Source: Acetobacteraceae bacterium (lineage in GTDB: Bacteria > Pseudomonadota > Alphaproteobacteria > Acetobacterales > Acetobacteraceae). Taken from it: 64,000 nt of DNA. The stretch spans positions 47,411 to 111,410 of the forward strand of contig JALHQB010000008.1 of assembly GCA_022842185.1 (NCBI GenBank), given 5' to 3'. Every line of letters starts with the position of its first letter. The stretch's first letter is position 1. The notes beneath the pieces are model-generated. The model did no database searches. It was not told where the DNA came from and saw only the letters and a program-made list of their open reading frames with translations. The translations under genes were made by a program, and so were the position numbers. Positions 34,957-42,683 of the stretch are shown here, one piece after another.

Positions 34957-37667
34957 GTCCCGTCGCGCGGCACGCGCTGTGCGAGGTAGGTGGTGCGCGG
35001 CCTGGTACCGAGATCACCCAGCAGCGCGTAGCTGCGCGCATCATGCCGCTGCGCCGCGACGGCGCTGCCGGGCGCGTTCAGGTCACCGAAGGTGATGGCC
35101 TGGGTCGGGCAGGCGCGCTGGCACGCGGTCTCGACTTCCCCGTCACGCAATTCGCGGCCTTCGAGCGTGGCGGCGCTGCGCGCCGCGCTGATGCGGTGGG
35201 TGCAATAGGTGCATTTTTCCATCACGCCACGCGGGCGCAGCGACACGTCCGGATTGCGACGTGGCGTGTCCATCGCCGGGCGATGGTCGTCCCAGTTGAA
35301 GCGCCGGACCTTGTAGGGGCAGTTGTTGGAACAGGTGCGGGTGCCGACGCAGCGCGCATGCACCATGACGTTCAGGCCTTCATTGTCGTGCACCGTGGCA
35401 TTGACGGGGCAGACCGGCTCGCAGGGCGCCTTTTCGCATTGCATGCACGGTACTGGCTGGAAGCTGGCGGCGGGGGCCTCCGAGGCGTCGAAATCATATC
35501 GATCGACGCGCAGCCAATGCATCCCGCGACCGCGCGCGAGTTCCTGCGGACCGACCACCGGGACGTTGTTCTCCGCCTGGCAGGCGATGGCGCAGGCGTT
35601 GCAGCCGATGCAGGCATCGACGTCGATCGCCATGCCCCAGGCGCGGCCTTCATAGGGCCAATCCGGATGCAGCGAGGTGCCGCGCGCGATCGGAGCAAGC
35701 GCCTCGCCAGGCTGCACGCGCGGCACCGCCCCAGCGTCATCGGCACGATACGGCGCCGCCGTGGCGACGAGGCTGGCGCGCGCCCCGGTGCGCCGAACCA
35801 CCAGGCCCGGCGCGGTCCAGGCGCCGTCGGCCGGGCGCAGCATGGTGGCATCGAAGCCGCGGCCGGTGCCGACCGCGCCCGCCGCCTTTCGTCCGCCGCC
35901 CAGCGGCAACGTCACGCAGCCCGGCGCATGGCCCGCAACCGGCCAGCAGGCGGCCAGGACACTGCGTCCATCGAGCGTCAGCTCCACCTCATCGCCGGGC
36001 GCGAGGCCGAGCGTCGCGGCGGTCTGCGGGTCGAACAGTGCCGCATTGCCCCAGGCAAGTCCCGTCAGCGCACGTGGCAGCTCCTGCAACCAGGCATTCT
36101 GAGCTTCGTCGCGCAGACCCGCATCGGGGGCGAAGATCGCGGTCAGCGTCGCTGGTGGCGCCTCGCCCGGGCGATCCCAGTCCGGTCTCAGGGCTGGTGA
36201 GATTGTAGGCGAGGGTGGTCCGGCCGTGCCGACCTCCAATGCCTCGGTCCAGCGGTCGTCGAACCCTATCCCGCCCCAACGGTCCATCCAGGTCGCAATG
36301 ACCGCCTCGCGGGCCGGAAGCGGGGCGGCGAGGATCTTGCCGAGTAGCCCGAGCGCATCTCGTGCATCATCGACGACCGGCCGCGTCGCCGGCTGGCGGA
36401 TCGCGGGCGTGCCGTCGAAGGCCAGCGAATCCCCCCAGGCTTCCAACGGGTGCAACAGCGGGACATGCCATCGGCTGGCCCGCGCCGTCTCGTCCTCCCA
36501 CAGGCCGGCATGAAGGGTGAACGGCACACGGCGCATCGCCTGTTCGAATGCAAGAAAAGCTGGCGCGTCCTGGACAGGATTGGCGCCGAGCACGAGCAGA
36601 TGCGTCACCTCGCCCGACCGCATCGCGGTGGTGAGCGCCACGAGCGATGCCGCCATCGGTTCCGGCCGCGCGAAGGGCGAAGCGATCAGCCGCAGCGCGA
36701 CACCCCGCGCGCCCAGCGCCTGGTTCATGGCGTGCGCCAGGGCATGCACCGCCGGCGGCTGGCCGCGACCGGCCAGCACGATGGCAGCCGGGGCCGCCGC
36801 CAGCAGCGCGGCGGCGATGTCCGGGGCTGCCGCGTGCGCGGCGCCCTTGGCGAGCCCGGATACGCCGAGTGTGGCGGCGACAGCGCGGGCAAAGCCTTCG
36901 GCCTCGGCAGGATGGAGGGCGATCCGACGATCGGCCCGTGCGCCTGTCAGGCTGGGCGTCGCCTCGGCTACGAACAGCCGGGGGGGAGAGCCGGCGCGGC
37001 GGGCCGTGCTCCAGTCCCGTGCCTGCCGCAGCTGCGCCGGGCCAGGTCCCAGCGGGTCGGCGCCAAGGCACAGCACGGCCTGGGCGCGCGCAAGGTCGGG
37101 CAGGACCGCGACGGGTTGGCCGAAGGCCGCAACGGCGCCGGCCAAGGCGTCGTCATCGGCCAGAGGGTCGTGCTGGTGCCACTGCGCGCCGGGAAAGGCG
37201 GCGAGGACATCCCCGATCAACCGCGCCAGGGTCGGCGAGGCGACCGGGCCGGTCAGCAACCGCAACCCGGCTCCGCCATTCACGCGCAGCGTCGCAGGCA
37301 GGGCAGCGAGGACCGCGTCCAGGCCCGCCGGCGCTTGTGGCCTCCCGTTGTGGCGGATGCGATGCGAGCGATGCGGGTCGTGCAGGGAAAGGACCGCGGC
37401 TTCGGCGAAGATGTCGGTAGCGCCGAGGCTGGCGGGGTGTTGGGGATTGCCCTCGATCTTCACCGCATGGCCCGCGCGCGTGCGCGCCAACACGCCGCGC
37501 CCGAGGCCTTCGAGGTCGAGAACGGTGGCGTAGCTGGCGGCTTCATCCGCGCCGCGCGGCCGGGCATGGAGCGGATGGCCATGTTCGTCCGGCCCATCGC
37601 ATCCGGCCGCGGCGAGGGCGACGGAAGCCCCCATCAGCAGCATGTCCCGGCGTCTGGTGGGTGGCAT
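34953..37667 (-). CDS. actB: Alternative complex III subunit ActB (molybdopterin-like plus iron-sulfur domains)
   Basis: A 904-residue periplasmic subunit with a Tat-type leader (TRRRDMLLMGASVALAAAG). The N-terminal two thirds resembles a molybdopterin oxidoreductase, a domain that lacks the cofactor in characterised ActB proteins. The C-terminal third is a ferredoxin-like domain with four cysteine groups: CIGCNACAIACQ, CMQCEKAPCEPVCP, CVGTRTCSNNCPYKVRRFNW and CTYCTHR...CQRACPTQA. These would carry electrons from the quinol site of ActC to the ActA hemes. ATG 37667 shares one base with the actA stop (TGATG); ATG 37679 is an alternative. Confidence 0.92.
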   Translation of the reverse strand: MPPTRRRDMLLMGASVALAAAGCDGPDEHGHPLHARPRGADEAASYATVLDLEGLGRGVLARTRAGHAVKIEGNPQHPASLGATDIFAEAAVLSLHDPHRSHRIRHNGRPQAPAGLDAVLAALPATLRVNGGAGLRLLTGPVASPTLARLIGDVLAAFPGAQWHQHDPLADDDALAGAVAAFGQPVAVLPDLARAQAVLCLGADPLGPGPAQLRQARDWSTARRAGSPPRLFVAEATPSLTGARADRRIALHPAEAEGFARAVAATLGVSGLAKGAAHAAAPDIAAALLAAAPAAIVLAGRGQPPAVHALAHAMNQALGARGVALRLIASPFARPEPMAASLVALTTAMRSGEVTHLLVLGANPVQDAPAFLAFEQAMRRVPFTLHAGLWEDETARASRWHVPLLHPLEAWGDSLAFDGTPAIRQPATRPVVDDARDALGLLGKILAAPLPAREAVIATWMDRWGGIGFDDRWTEALEVGTAGPPSPTISPALRPDWDRPGEAPPATLTAIFAPDAGLRDEAQNAWLQELPRALTGLAWGNAALFDPQTAATLGLAPGDEVELTLDGRSVLAACWPVAGHAPGCVTLPLGGGRKAAGAVGTGRGFDATMLRPADGAWTAPGLVVRRTGARASLVATAAPYRADDAGAVPRVQPGEALAPIARGTSLHPDWPYEGRAWGMAIDVDACIGCNACAIACQAENNVPVVGPQELARGRGMHWLRVDRYDFDASEAPAASFQPVPCMQCEKAPCEPVCPVNATVHDNEGLNVMVHARCVGTRTCSNNCPYKVRRFNWDDHRPAMDTPRRNPDVSLRPRGVMEKCTYCTHRISAARSAATLEGRELRDGEVETACQRACPTQAITFGDLNAPGSAVAAQRHDARSYALLGDLGTRPRTTYLAQRVPRDGT

Positions 37668-38296
37668 CAGCGGTGGCATGTCGAACACCGGGTGAGCGCC
37701 GGGATTTCTATCCCTTGATGCGTTATGGTGCGCCAGGCGCTGCTGGCGGGCAGCAGGGGTGATTCGCCAGCGCGTTCGGTCGCGGCCTGAGTGTGACACG
37801 CCACGCACCAACCCATCGACAGGGTCTCGGCCTTCACGGTCCTAGGCATCTCCTCGACGGCGCCGTGGCAGGTTTGGCAACCGACGCCCACCCGCAGATG
37901 TGCGCCATGATGGAAGCGCACATGGTCCGGCAGGCGAGACACCGAGGCCCAAGGAACCGGCGTATTCAATGCCAGCGCCGTGGTGAGCGGGGCGAACTGC
38001 GACTTGACGGCCCAGACGCGGGCATGACAGCCCAGGCAAGTCTCGGCCGTGGGCATGCCGGCTGCGGCAGATCGCTCGACGCTGGCATGACAGAAGCGGC
38101 AGTCCAGTTCGAGGCCACCTGCATGCACGGCGTGGCTGAAGGGGATCGGCTGTCGGGCCGGCTGACCCACGGACCACGCAGCGTCGGACCGGACATGGAC
38201 GAAGGCGACGACGAGACACAACAGCGCCGCCGTAGCCGACAGCCATAGTACCCATTTGAACCGGCTGTCGGCGCCGCGCCCGAACACCTGCGGCAT
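37667..38296 (-). CDS. actA: Alternative complex III subunit ActA (pentaheme cytochrome c)
   Basis: A 209-residue protein with one N-terminal membrane anchor (KWVLWLSATAALLCLVVAFV) and five heme-binding motifs in order: CRFCH, CLGCH, CQTCH, CVACH and CSTCH. Additional His residues (FSHAVHAGG, RFHHGAHLRVG) can serve as distal ligands. Five hemes match the Rhodothermus-type ActA. It is the first gene of a nine- or ten-gene respiratory operon that also contains ctaG and a caa3 oxidase, so quinol-to-oxygen electron flow is encoded in one unit. GGGGACAGG lies directly before the ATG. Confidence 0.93.
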   Translation of the reverse strand: MPQVFGRGADSRFKWVLWLSATAALLCLVVAFVHVRSDAAWSVGQPARQPIPFSHAVHAGGLELDCRFCHASVERSAAAGMPTAETCLGCHARVWAVKSQFAPLTTALALNTPVPWASVSRLPDHVRFHHGAHLRVGVGCQTCHGAVEEMPRTVKAETLSMGWCVACHTQAATERAGESPLLPASSAWRTITHQGIEIPALTRCSTCHR

Positions 38297-38327
38297 CCTG
38301 TCCCCACAGTTTCAGCAATCCGCGTAA

Positions 38328-38342
38328 CGCTGGGACCCAGCG
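38328..38342. promoter_or_regulatory. Perfect palindrome upstream of actA
   Basis: CGCTGGG-A-CCCAGCG is a perfect 7-bp inverted repeat centred 39 nt before the actA start. It lies between the small minus-strand gene at 38383 and actA. It could be an operator for the respiratory operon, or a hairpin (5-bp stem, 5-nt loop) that attenuates read-through. Confidence 0.4.
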
Positions 38343-38382
38343 CGAAGTTGCGGATATGCACCTATCCAGGCAAGCCGACGGA

Positions 38383-38592
38383 TCAGCGGTGCTTGGAGGT
38401 GGATTTATCGGCCGGTGGCGTATCCTTTCCACCACCGTCTTTCCGTTCGTCGTCCCGCTCTTCGGCTTGTGGCTTGATGGTGCGGCTCGGGTCGGTCAGG
38501 CTGGGGGGATCGCTCGCGGGAAAGCTGTCGTCCAGTTGATCATCCAAAGGCGTCAGGATCTTCCGCGTCGAATCTTTCGGCTTCGTGGTCAT
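38383..38592 (-). CDS. Small acidic protein with DSFPASDPPS motif
   Basis: A 69-residue hydrophilic, probably disordered protein. LDDQLDDSFPASDPPS near residues 16-31 is a motif I recognise from many short uncharacterised proteobacterial proteins, followed here by a charged tail (EERDDERKDGGGKD). AGGAGA stands 7 nt before the ATG. No function is known. It precedes actA on the same strand and follows an ECF sigma gene, so it may belong to a stress regulon; that is inference. Confidence 0.65.
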   Translation of the reverse strand: MTTKPKDSTRKILTPLDDQLDDSFPASDPPSLTDPSRTIKPQAEERDDERKDGGGKDTPPADKSTSKHR

Positions 38593-38743
38593 CGATCTGT
38601 CTCCTGTCCAAAAAGCATTTCAGGGACCGCGACGATTTTGCCGTGAACGCCCCCGGTACGGAGACAACACGAGAGCATCGCCAAAGTTTACAACGGCGAT
38701 CACGAGCTGGGCGCGCCGTTGCTCAGGGTCAGATCTCCGGTGG

Positions 38744-39289
38744 TCACGACGTCCCGGACTGCTCAAGCGGAGCAAGCCTTTTCTGGTCGTCCTGCATGCC
38801 GGGCAGCGGTTGATCCTCGGCCCCCTGAAGCAGACGCTGCAACTGCCGGCGCGCGCGAAAGACACGACTTTTGACGGTGCCGACACGACACCCCACGATG
38901 ATCGCCACCTCGTCGTAGCTCATCGACGAGCCGATCGTCAGGACCAGGATTTCCATCAGGACCGGATCGAGTGCCGCGAGCGCGGCCCGGATATCGCGCC
39001 CCGCCATGAGACGTTCCTGCATGGCCGGGACCGCGAGCATGCCTTCAGGGACATCCTCGATCGCGATCGTCGGGCGCCGCGCGATGTAGGCATTGAAGAA
39101 GCGATTGCGCAGGATGGTGAATGCCCATGCTCGGAGATTTGTCCCCGGCTCGAAGCGGCCCCGCGCATTCCACATGCGCAGCAGCGCATCCTGCACCAGA
39201 TCGTCCGCCTCGGCAGGCTCACGCAGCAGCACGCGGGCGTAGGCCCTCATCTGCGGCAGCAAGGCGATCATGTCCTGTTCGAATGGCAT
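38744..39289 (-). CDS. ECF-family RNA polymerase sigma factor
   Basis: A 181-residue sigma-70 family protein. Region 2 has EADDLVQDALLRMWNARGRF (the -10 recognition helix) and NLRAWAFTILRNRFFN. Region 4 has LDPVLMEILVLTIGSSMSYD with the helix-turn-helix AIIVGCRVGTVKSRVFRARR. The DDLVQ and TVKSR motifs are canonical. The size and sequence resemble the EcfG general-stress group of alphaproteobacteria, but no phyR or nepR gene is adjacent, so I keep to ECF. No anti-sigma gene is evident next to it. Confidence 0.88.
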   Translation of the reverse strand: MPFEQDMIALLPQMRAYARVLLREPAEADDLVQDALLRMWNARGRFEPGTNLRAWAFTILRNRFFNAYIARRPTIAIEDVPEGMLAVPAMQERLMAGRDIRAALAALDPVLMEILVLTIGSSMSYDEVAIIVGCRVGTVKSRVFRARRQLQRLLQGAEDQPLPGMQDDQKRLAPLEQSGTS

Positions 39290-39550
39290 GCGCTTTCCAG
39301 GCTGGTTGCGGTCAACTCCTGTCCGTCAGAAATGGGAAATTCGGTGCCGCGGTCTGTTGGTCGAGCCGGTCCAGGAATTGCCACCTAGCGGGCGCGCGGC
39401 GGCCGCGCCGCATCGGGGCGCGTCGCCCGAAGGGATGCGGCACTGGCCCTCCGCTACAGTCGTCATGGCCCTATCGGTCATGACGCTTGCAGAACTGGTA
39501 TGTCCGCGTCCGGCCGCCCGCGTCGCGGGCGACCGAACCGGTCGAGGCCG

Positions 39551-40012
39551 TCAGCCGCGATTCGGATAGCTGAACGCCGGTCGCGCCTTCAGGCTGTCCA
39601 CGGTGGCGCCTGGCAACACCCAACGTTCGCGTTCCGTGTTCCACCGGAGGTCCGACAGAGGCACTGCGACGTAGCGCTCGCCAAGGCCCAGGAAGCCACC
39701 GACCGACAGCACGGCCACAACCGGGCCGCCAGCGGGAGTGACCATCAGGTCATGAACCTCCCCGACCGCTCGATTCTCCTCATTGACGATGTTGGCGCCA
39801 ATGAGCTGGCTCGCCCGCCGGGCCTCCGACGCCACGCCGGGCATGACGCCGGTCGTGGAGCCGCGCTGCGGTGCAGGCACGTTCGCCTGCGGCATGGGGG
39901 ATGGCGCGGTGGTTGCCGGCGGAGGCGTCGAAGGTGCCGTTTGCGCCAAGGCAAGTGCCGGAAGGCTGGCCGCAATGGCGACGGCGGCGAGATGCGTGAA
40001 CTTGGTGCGCAT
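39551..40012 (-). CDS. Exported PRC-barrel domain protein
   Basis: A 153-residue protein with a Sec signal (VAAVAIAASLPALALAQ) and a proline-rich stretch (PSTPPPATTAPSPMPQ). A PRC-barrel follows: ASQLIGANIVNEENRAVGEV, VVAVLSVGGFLGLGERYVAV and VPLSDLRWNTERERW. Exported PRC-barrel proteins are common in alphaproteobacteria; most have no assigned role beyond binding or envelope stress. ATG 40012 is preceded by GGGAG. The long upstream frame to 40654 is spurious, because it would run through the DUF2272 gene on the other strand. Gap 39290-39550 downstream holds nothing evident. Confidence 0.82.
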   Translation of the reverse strand: MRTKFTHLAAVAIAASLPALALAQTAPSTPPPATTAPSPMPQANVPAPQRGSTTGVMPGVASEARRASQLIGANIVNEENRAVGEVHDLMVTPAGGPVVAVLSVGGFLGLGERYVAVPLSDLRWNTERERWVLPGATVDSLKARPAFSYPNRG

Positions 40013-40195
40013 GATCTGGCTCCCTTCTCTCAACAGGATCGTGGAGCAGGAAAAACCCGCCGGCCGGATGAAGGTTGCGCTCGCACCGGCTAAATTCGCC
40101 GCAGCCGCGAGCTCCAAATCCTCGTGACGCGGCTCGCGGATGGACGAACCGCGGGGGCGTGCAAGAAATCGCCGGCGCAGCGATACTGCGCCACC

Positions 40196-41014
40196 ATGCA
40201 TTCCTTCCGCATTCTCCTGATAATGTTCTCCGTCGTGGCATGTGCCGGGCAGCGGCCGGCACCGGACCCGCTTCCCGCATCGATGCTCGCCCGCGCCGCG
40301 CTGGTCGAATGGGAGGCCTGGGGGCGTGTCGTCATCGAAGGTTGGCCGGATGTCCGGCCGGCCAATACCGCGGCGACGCCCGAACGCTTCGCGCGGCTGG
40401 TGGAATATTGGAACACGGTTCCAGGCGGAGGCCGCGTCGCGCGACGTTTGATTGACCTGAGGTCGGGTATCGCAGGCATGTCGGAACGCATCAGCGCCGA
40501 CATGCCGGACGGAGAAGATGGCCGTCCGGTCGTCGTTGCCGGGCTGGATGACGTCGGGTTCTATTCGTATCCGGCGTGGTCCGCGGCCTTCATCTCCGCC
40601 GTTGCACGACGCGCGGCGGTTCCCGAAAGCGACCTGCCATCCACCTATCGCCATGCCCGCTATATCGATGCCGTACTGGCGCGCGCCAGCGTTGCAACCG
40701 AGGGCGCCGCTTTCCTACCCCGCGCGCCGGAGGATTACGTGCCGGTTGCCGGTGATCTGCTGTGCGCCGACCGGTCGGCCGTACCGCTGCTGCATTGGTC
40801 GGGGCGCTTTGCCGACCGCGGGCGGCCGCGACCGATGCATTGTGACATCGTGGTGCGGACCAGGCCCGGCACGATCGAAGCGGTGGGCGGCAACGTCCAG
40901 GGCCTGGTGGCGCTGCGACGCTTCCCGGCCGATGCATCGGGCCGCGCCCTGCCCGCACCATATGGCAGGCCGGCCTTTGTCCTGGTGCTCTCCGCGCAGG
41001 GCGAGCGGCGCTGA
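40196..41014 (+). CDS. DUF2272-type lipoprotein
   Basis: A 272-residue protein with a lipoprotein signal (ILLIMFSVVAC). The mature part has WEAWGRVVIEGWPD, YSYPAWSAAFISAVARRAAV, and later AGDLLCADRS and HCDIVVR, an arrangement typical of DUF2272 proteins. That family has an amidase-like (NlpC/CHAP-related) Cys/His pattern, here LLCADRS and PMHCDIVV, so a peptidoglycan or peptide hydrolase activity is possible but unproven. ATG 40196 is chosen over the earlier frame opening at 40124, because it gives the signal. It converges with the M15 peptidase gene. Confidence 0.75.
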   Translation: MHSFRILLIMFSVVACAGQRPAPDPLPASMLARAALVEWEAWGRVVIEGWPDVRPANTAATPERFARLVEYWNTVPGGGRVARRLIDLRSGIAGMSERISADMPDGEDGRPVVVAGLDDVGFYSYPAWSAAFISAVARRAAVPESDLPSTYRHARYIDAVLARASVATEGAAFLPRAPEDYVPVAGDLLCADRSAVPLLHWSGRFADRGRPRPMHCDIVVRTRPGTIEAVGGNVQGLVALRRFPADASGRALPAPYGRPAFVLVLSAQGERR

Positions 41015-41025
41015 CCGCGCCCCGA

Positions 41026-41829
41026 TCACGCAAACAATTCGGGCCGATACTCGAAATGCATCGTGTCGAAATGATACCACTTGCCGCCCCAGATGAATTT
41101 TTCGGCTTCGAACGCCGCGACGATCTCCGGCGGAACGCGATTGCGGTAGGCCGAGGCACCACCGCGCGACCGAGCCCAGATCCAGTAGTCCGATGCGCGG
41201 ACCGCGATGTCGATCGCTGCGCCGGACGCATGCATGCTCGGCAGCCCGGTATCGGCAACGGCGCGGCAATTGTACGTCCCGGCCGAGGGCACGAGATACG
41301 CCCTGAACCGGTCGGGCAGACCGTCCAGCGCATCGATCACGCGTTCGAGCCGTGTGGCGACATCATTGACTGTCGTCACCGGCAGCGATTGCGGTGCCGT
41401 GCGCGGCATCCAGGTGACGTCCCGTAGCGGCGGCGGACCGCTTCGGCAGTTGCCATACATCTTGAGGAAGAAGGCGGTGTTCCGGATCCGGCCAGGGCTG
41501 TGATCAGGGGCGGGAGGCTGCCGCAGCGGCCCTGGTTCATAGGTCTGCCGCAGCTGATCGGCGATGCTCGCGGACCGCAGCATCGCGTCGAAACTGCGGG
41601 CGGGATGAGCGGCGCCGAACGTCATTCGTGTCCCATCTGTCCAGACGAGTGTGTCGCCTTCGATGCCCGCGAGGTGATCAGGATACGCGGCGACGAGCCG
41701 CGCGATCTTGGCCGGCATGGTTTCGGCGCCGGCAGCATTCGCTGGACGAATGCTGCCGGCGCCGCGTGCCTGGCCTTCGCCGCAACCGGCAAGGGTCGGC
41801 AGCCCGCACAGGAACAGGCGTCGTTGCAT
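41026..41829 (-). CDS. M15-family zinc peptidase lipoprotein (D-Ala-D-Ala carboxypeptidase-like)
   Basis: A 267-residue protein with a short lipoprotein signal (RRLFLCGLPTLAGC). The catalytic region has the M15 zinc motif SMHASGAAIDIAV (His and Asp ligands) and KWYHFDTMHFEYRPEL (third His ligand). It would cleave peptidoglycan stem peptides in the envelope. The open frame runs to 42642 through the AllE gene, but ATG 41829 gives the signal peptide. It is the last gene of the minus-strand group starting with ornithine decarboxylase, 29 nt after allE; a functional link is not apparent. Confidence 0.85.
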   Translation of the reverse strand: MQRRLFLCGLPTLAGCGEGQARGAGSIRPANAAGAETMPAKIARLVAAYPDHLAGIEGDTLVWTDGTRMTFGAAHPARSFDAMLRSASIADQLRQTYEPGPLRQPPAPDHSPGRIRNTAFFLKMYGNCRSGPPPLRDVTWMPRTAPQSLPVTTVNDVATRLERVIDALDGLPDRFRAYLVPSAGTYNCRAVADTGLPSMHASGAAIDIAVRASDYWIWARSRGGASAYRNRVPPEIVAAFEAEKFIWGGKWYHFDTMHFEYRPELFA

Positions 41830-41858
41830 CTCGGCCGGGGCGCGCTGCCGCACCGTGT

Positions 41859-42629
41859 TCAGAACACGACGTCGCGGTTCACATCCTTGTAGAGCAGGTA
41901 GGCGGTCTCCCCCCAGCCCGTCGCATAAAATTGCTGCGGAACATAAGCGCCCATCCAGATGAAGTCGCCGGCCCAGCATTCGTGCCATTCCCGACCGAGC
42001 AGATACAGCCCCTGGCCTTCGAGCATATACAGCCCATGCTGCATGATGTGCGTTTCCACGAAGGGAAAGTACGTGCCGGGCGCGAAGGACAGGATGTTGA
42101 TCTCCATGTCCATCGACAGATCCGCTTCGCCCAGCAAAGTCTGCCAGGCGCGGCCGCGTGTGTGCTTGTGCACGCGCGGCGCCTGGTTGCGATGACCGAA
42201 GAACGAAGCCCGGGGCGTGATGCCCGCCGCGGGGATGTAGGGCCGCTTGATCCAGATGGCGCGCGCTGCCGCGCCGACCGCGCGGATGGCATAGGACCCG
42301 CCAGCCGCGACATAGGCATAGCCCCCGGCATCCAGCGTTTGCACTTGGTCGTCCGCGGTGACCTCCGCCGTGCCATCCAACACATACAGGAAATGTTCGA
42401 GACCATCGGTGATCGGGCCGGTGGTGCCGCCGCCATCTTCCATCGCCAGCATTGCCTGGGCGAAGTTCGCGCCCATGGCAGGGCTGGTGTGGAAATGGAT
42501 CTTGGCCCGCGCGAAGCCGGGCAGGCGGCTTTCCAGAATCCCTTCGGGCGGCATCACCGCGTAGTGCGGCGTGACCATGGTGCGGTTCTGCCCGAAGATT
42601 CCGGGGGGCAGCGTGTCGCGCGGGTTCAT
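41859..42629 (-). CDS. allE: (S)-ureidoglycine aminohydrolase
   Basis: A 256-residue bicupin that releases ammonia from (S)-ureidoglycine to give ureidoglycolate in allantoin catabolism. The C-terminal cupin carries the family signature ETHIMQHGLYMLEGQGLYLL with Mn-binding His/Glu, then DFIWMGAYVPQQFYATGWGE and YKDVNRDVVF, which follow E. coli AllE closely. The N-terminal half (FGQNRTMVTPHYAVMPPEG) is also typical. No other purine-degradation gene lies in the window. It starts 54 nt after the acyl-CoA dehydrogenase gene. Confidence 0.93.
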   Translation of the reverse strand: MNPRDTLPPGIFGQNRTMVTPHYAVMPPEGILESRLPGFARAKIHFHTSPAMGANFAQAMLAMEDGGGTTGPITDGLEHFLYVLDGTAEVTADDQVQTLDAGGYAYVAAGGSYAIRAVGAAARAIWIKRPYIPAAGITPRASFFGHRNQAPRVHKHTRGRAWQTLLGEADLSMDMEINILSFAPGTYFPFVETHIMQHGLYMLEGQGLYLLGREWHECWAGDFIWMGAYVPQQFYATGWGETAYLLYKDVNRDVVF

Positions 42630-42683
42630 GCTGGTGCTCCAAGGCCTATGCGAAGCACAGCGTCGCCGGCCATGGACGGCCTT

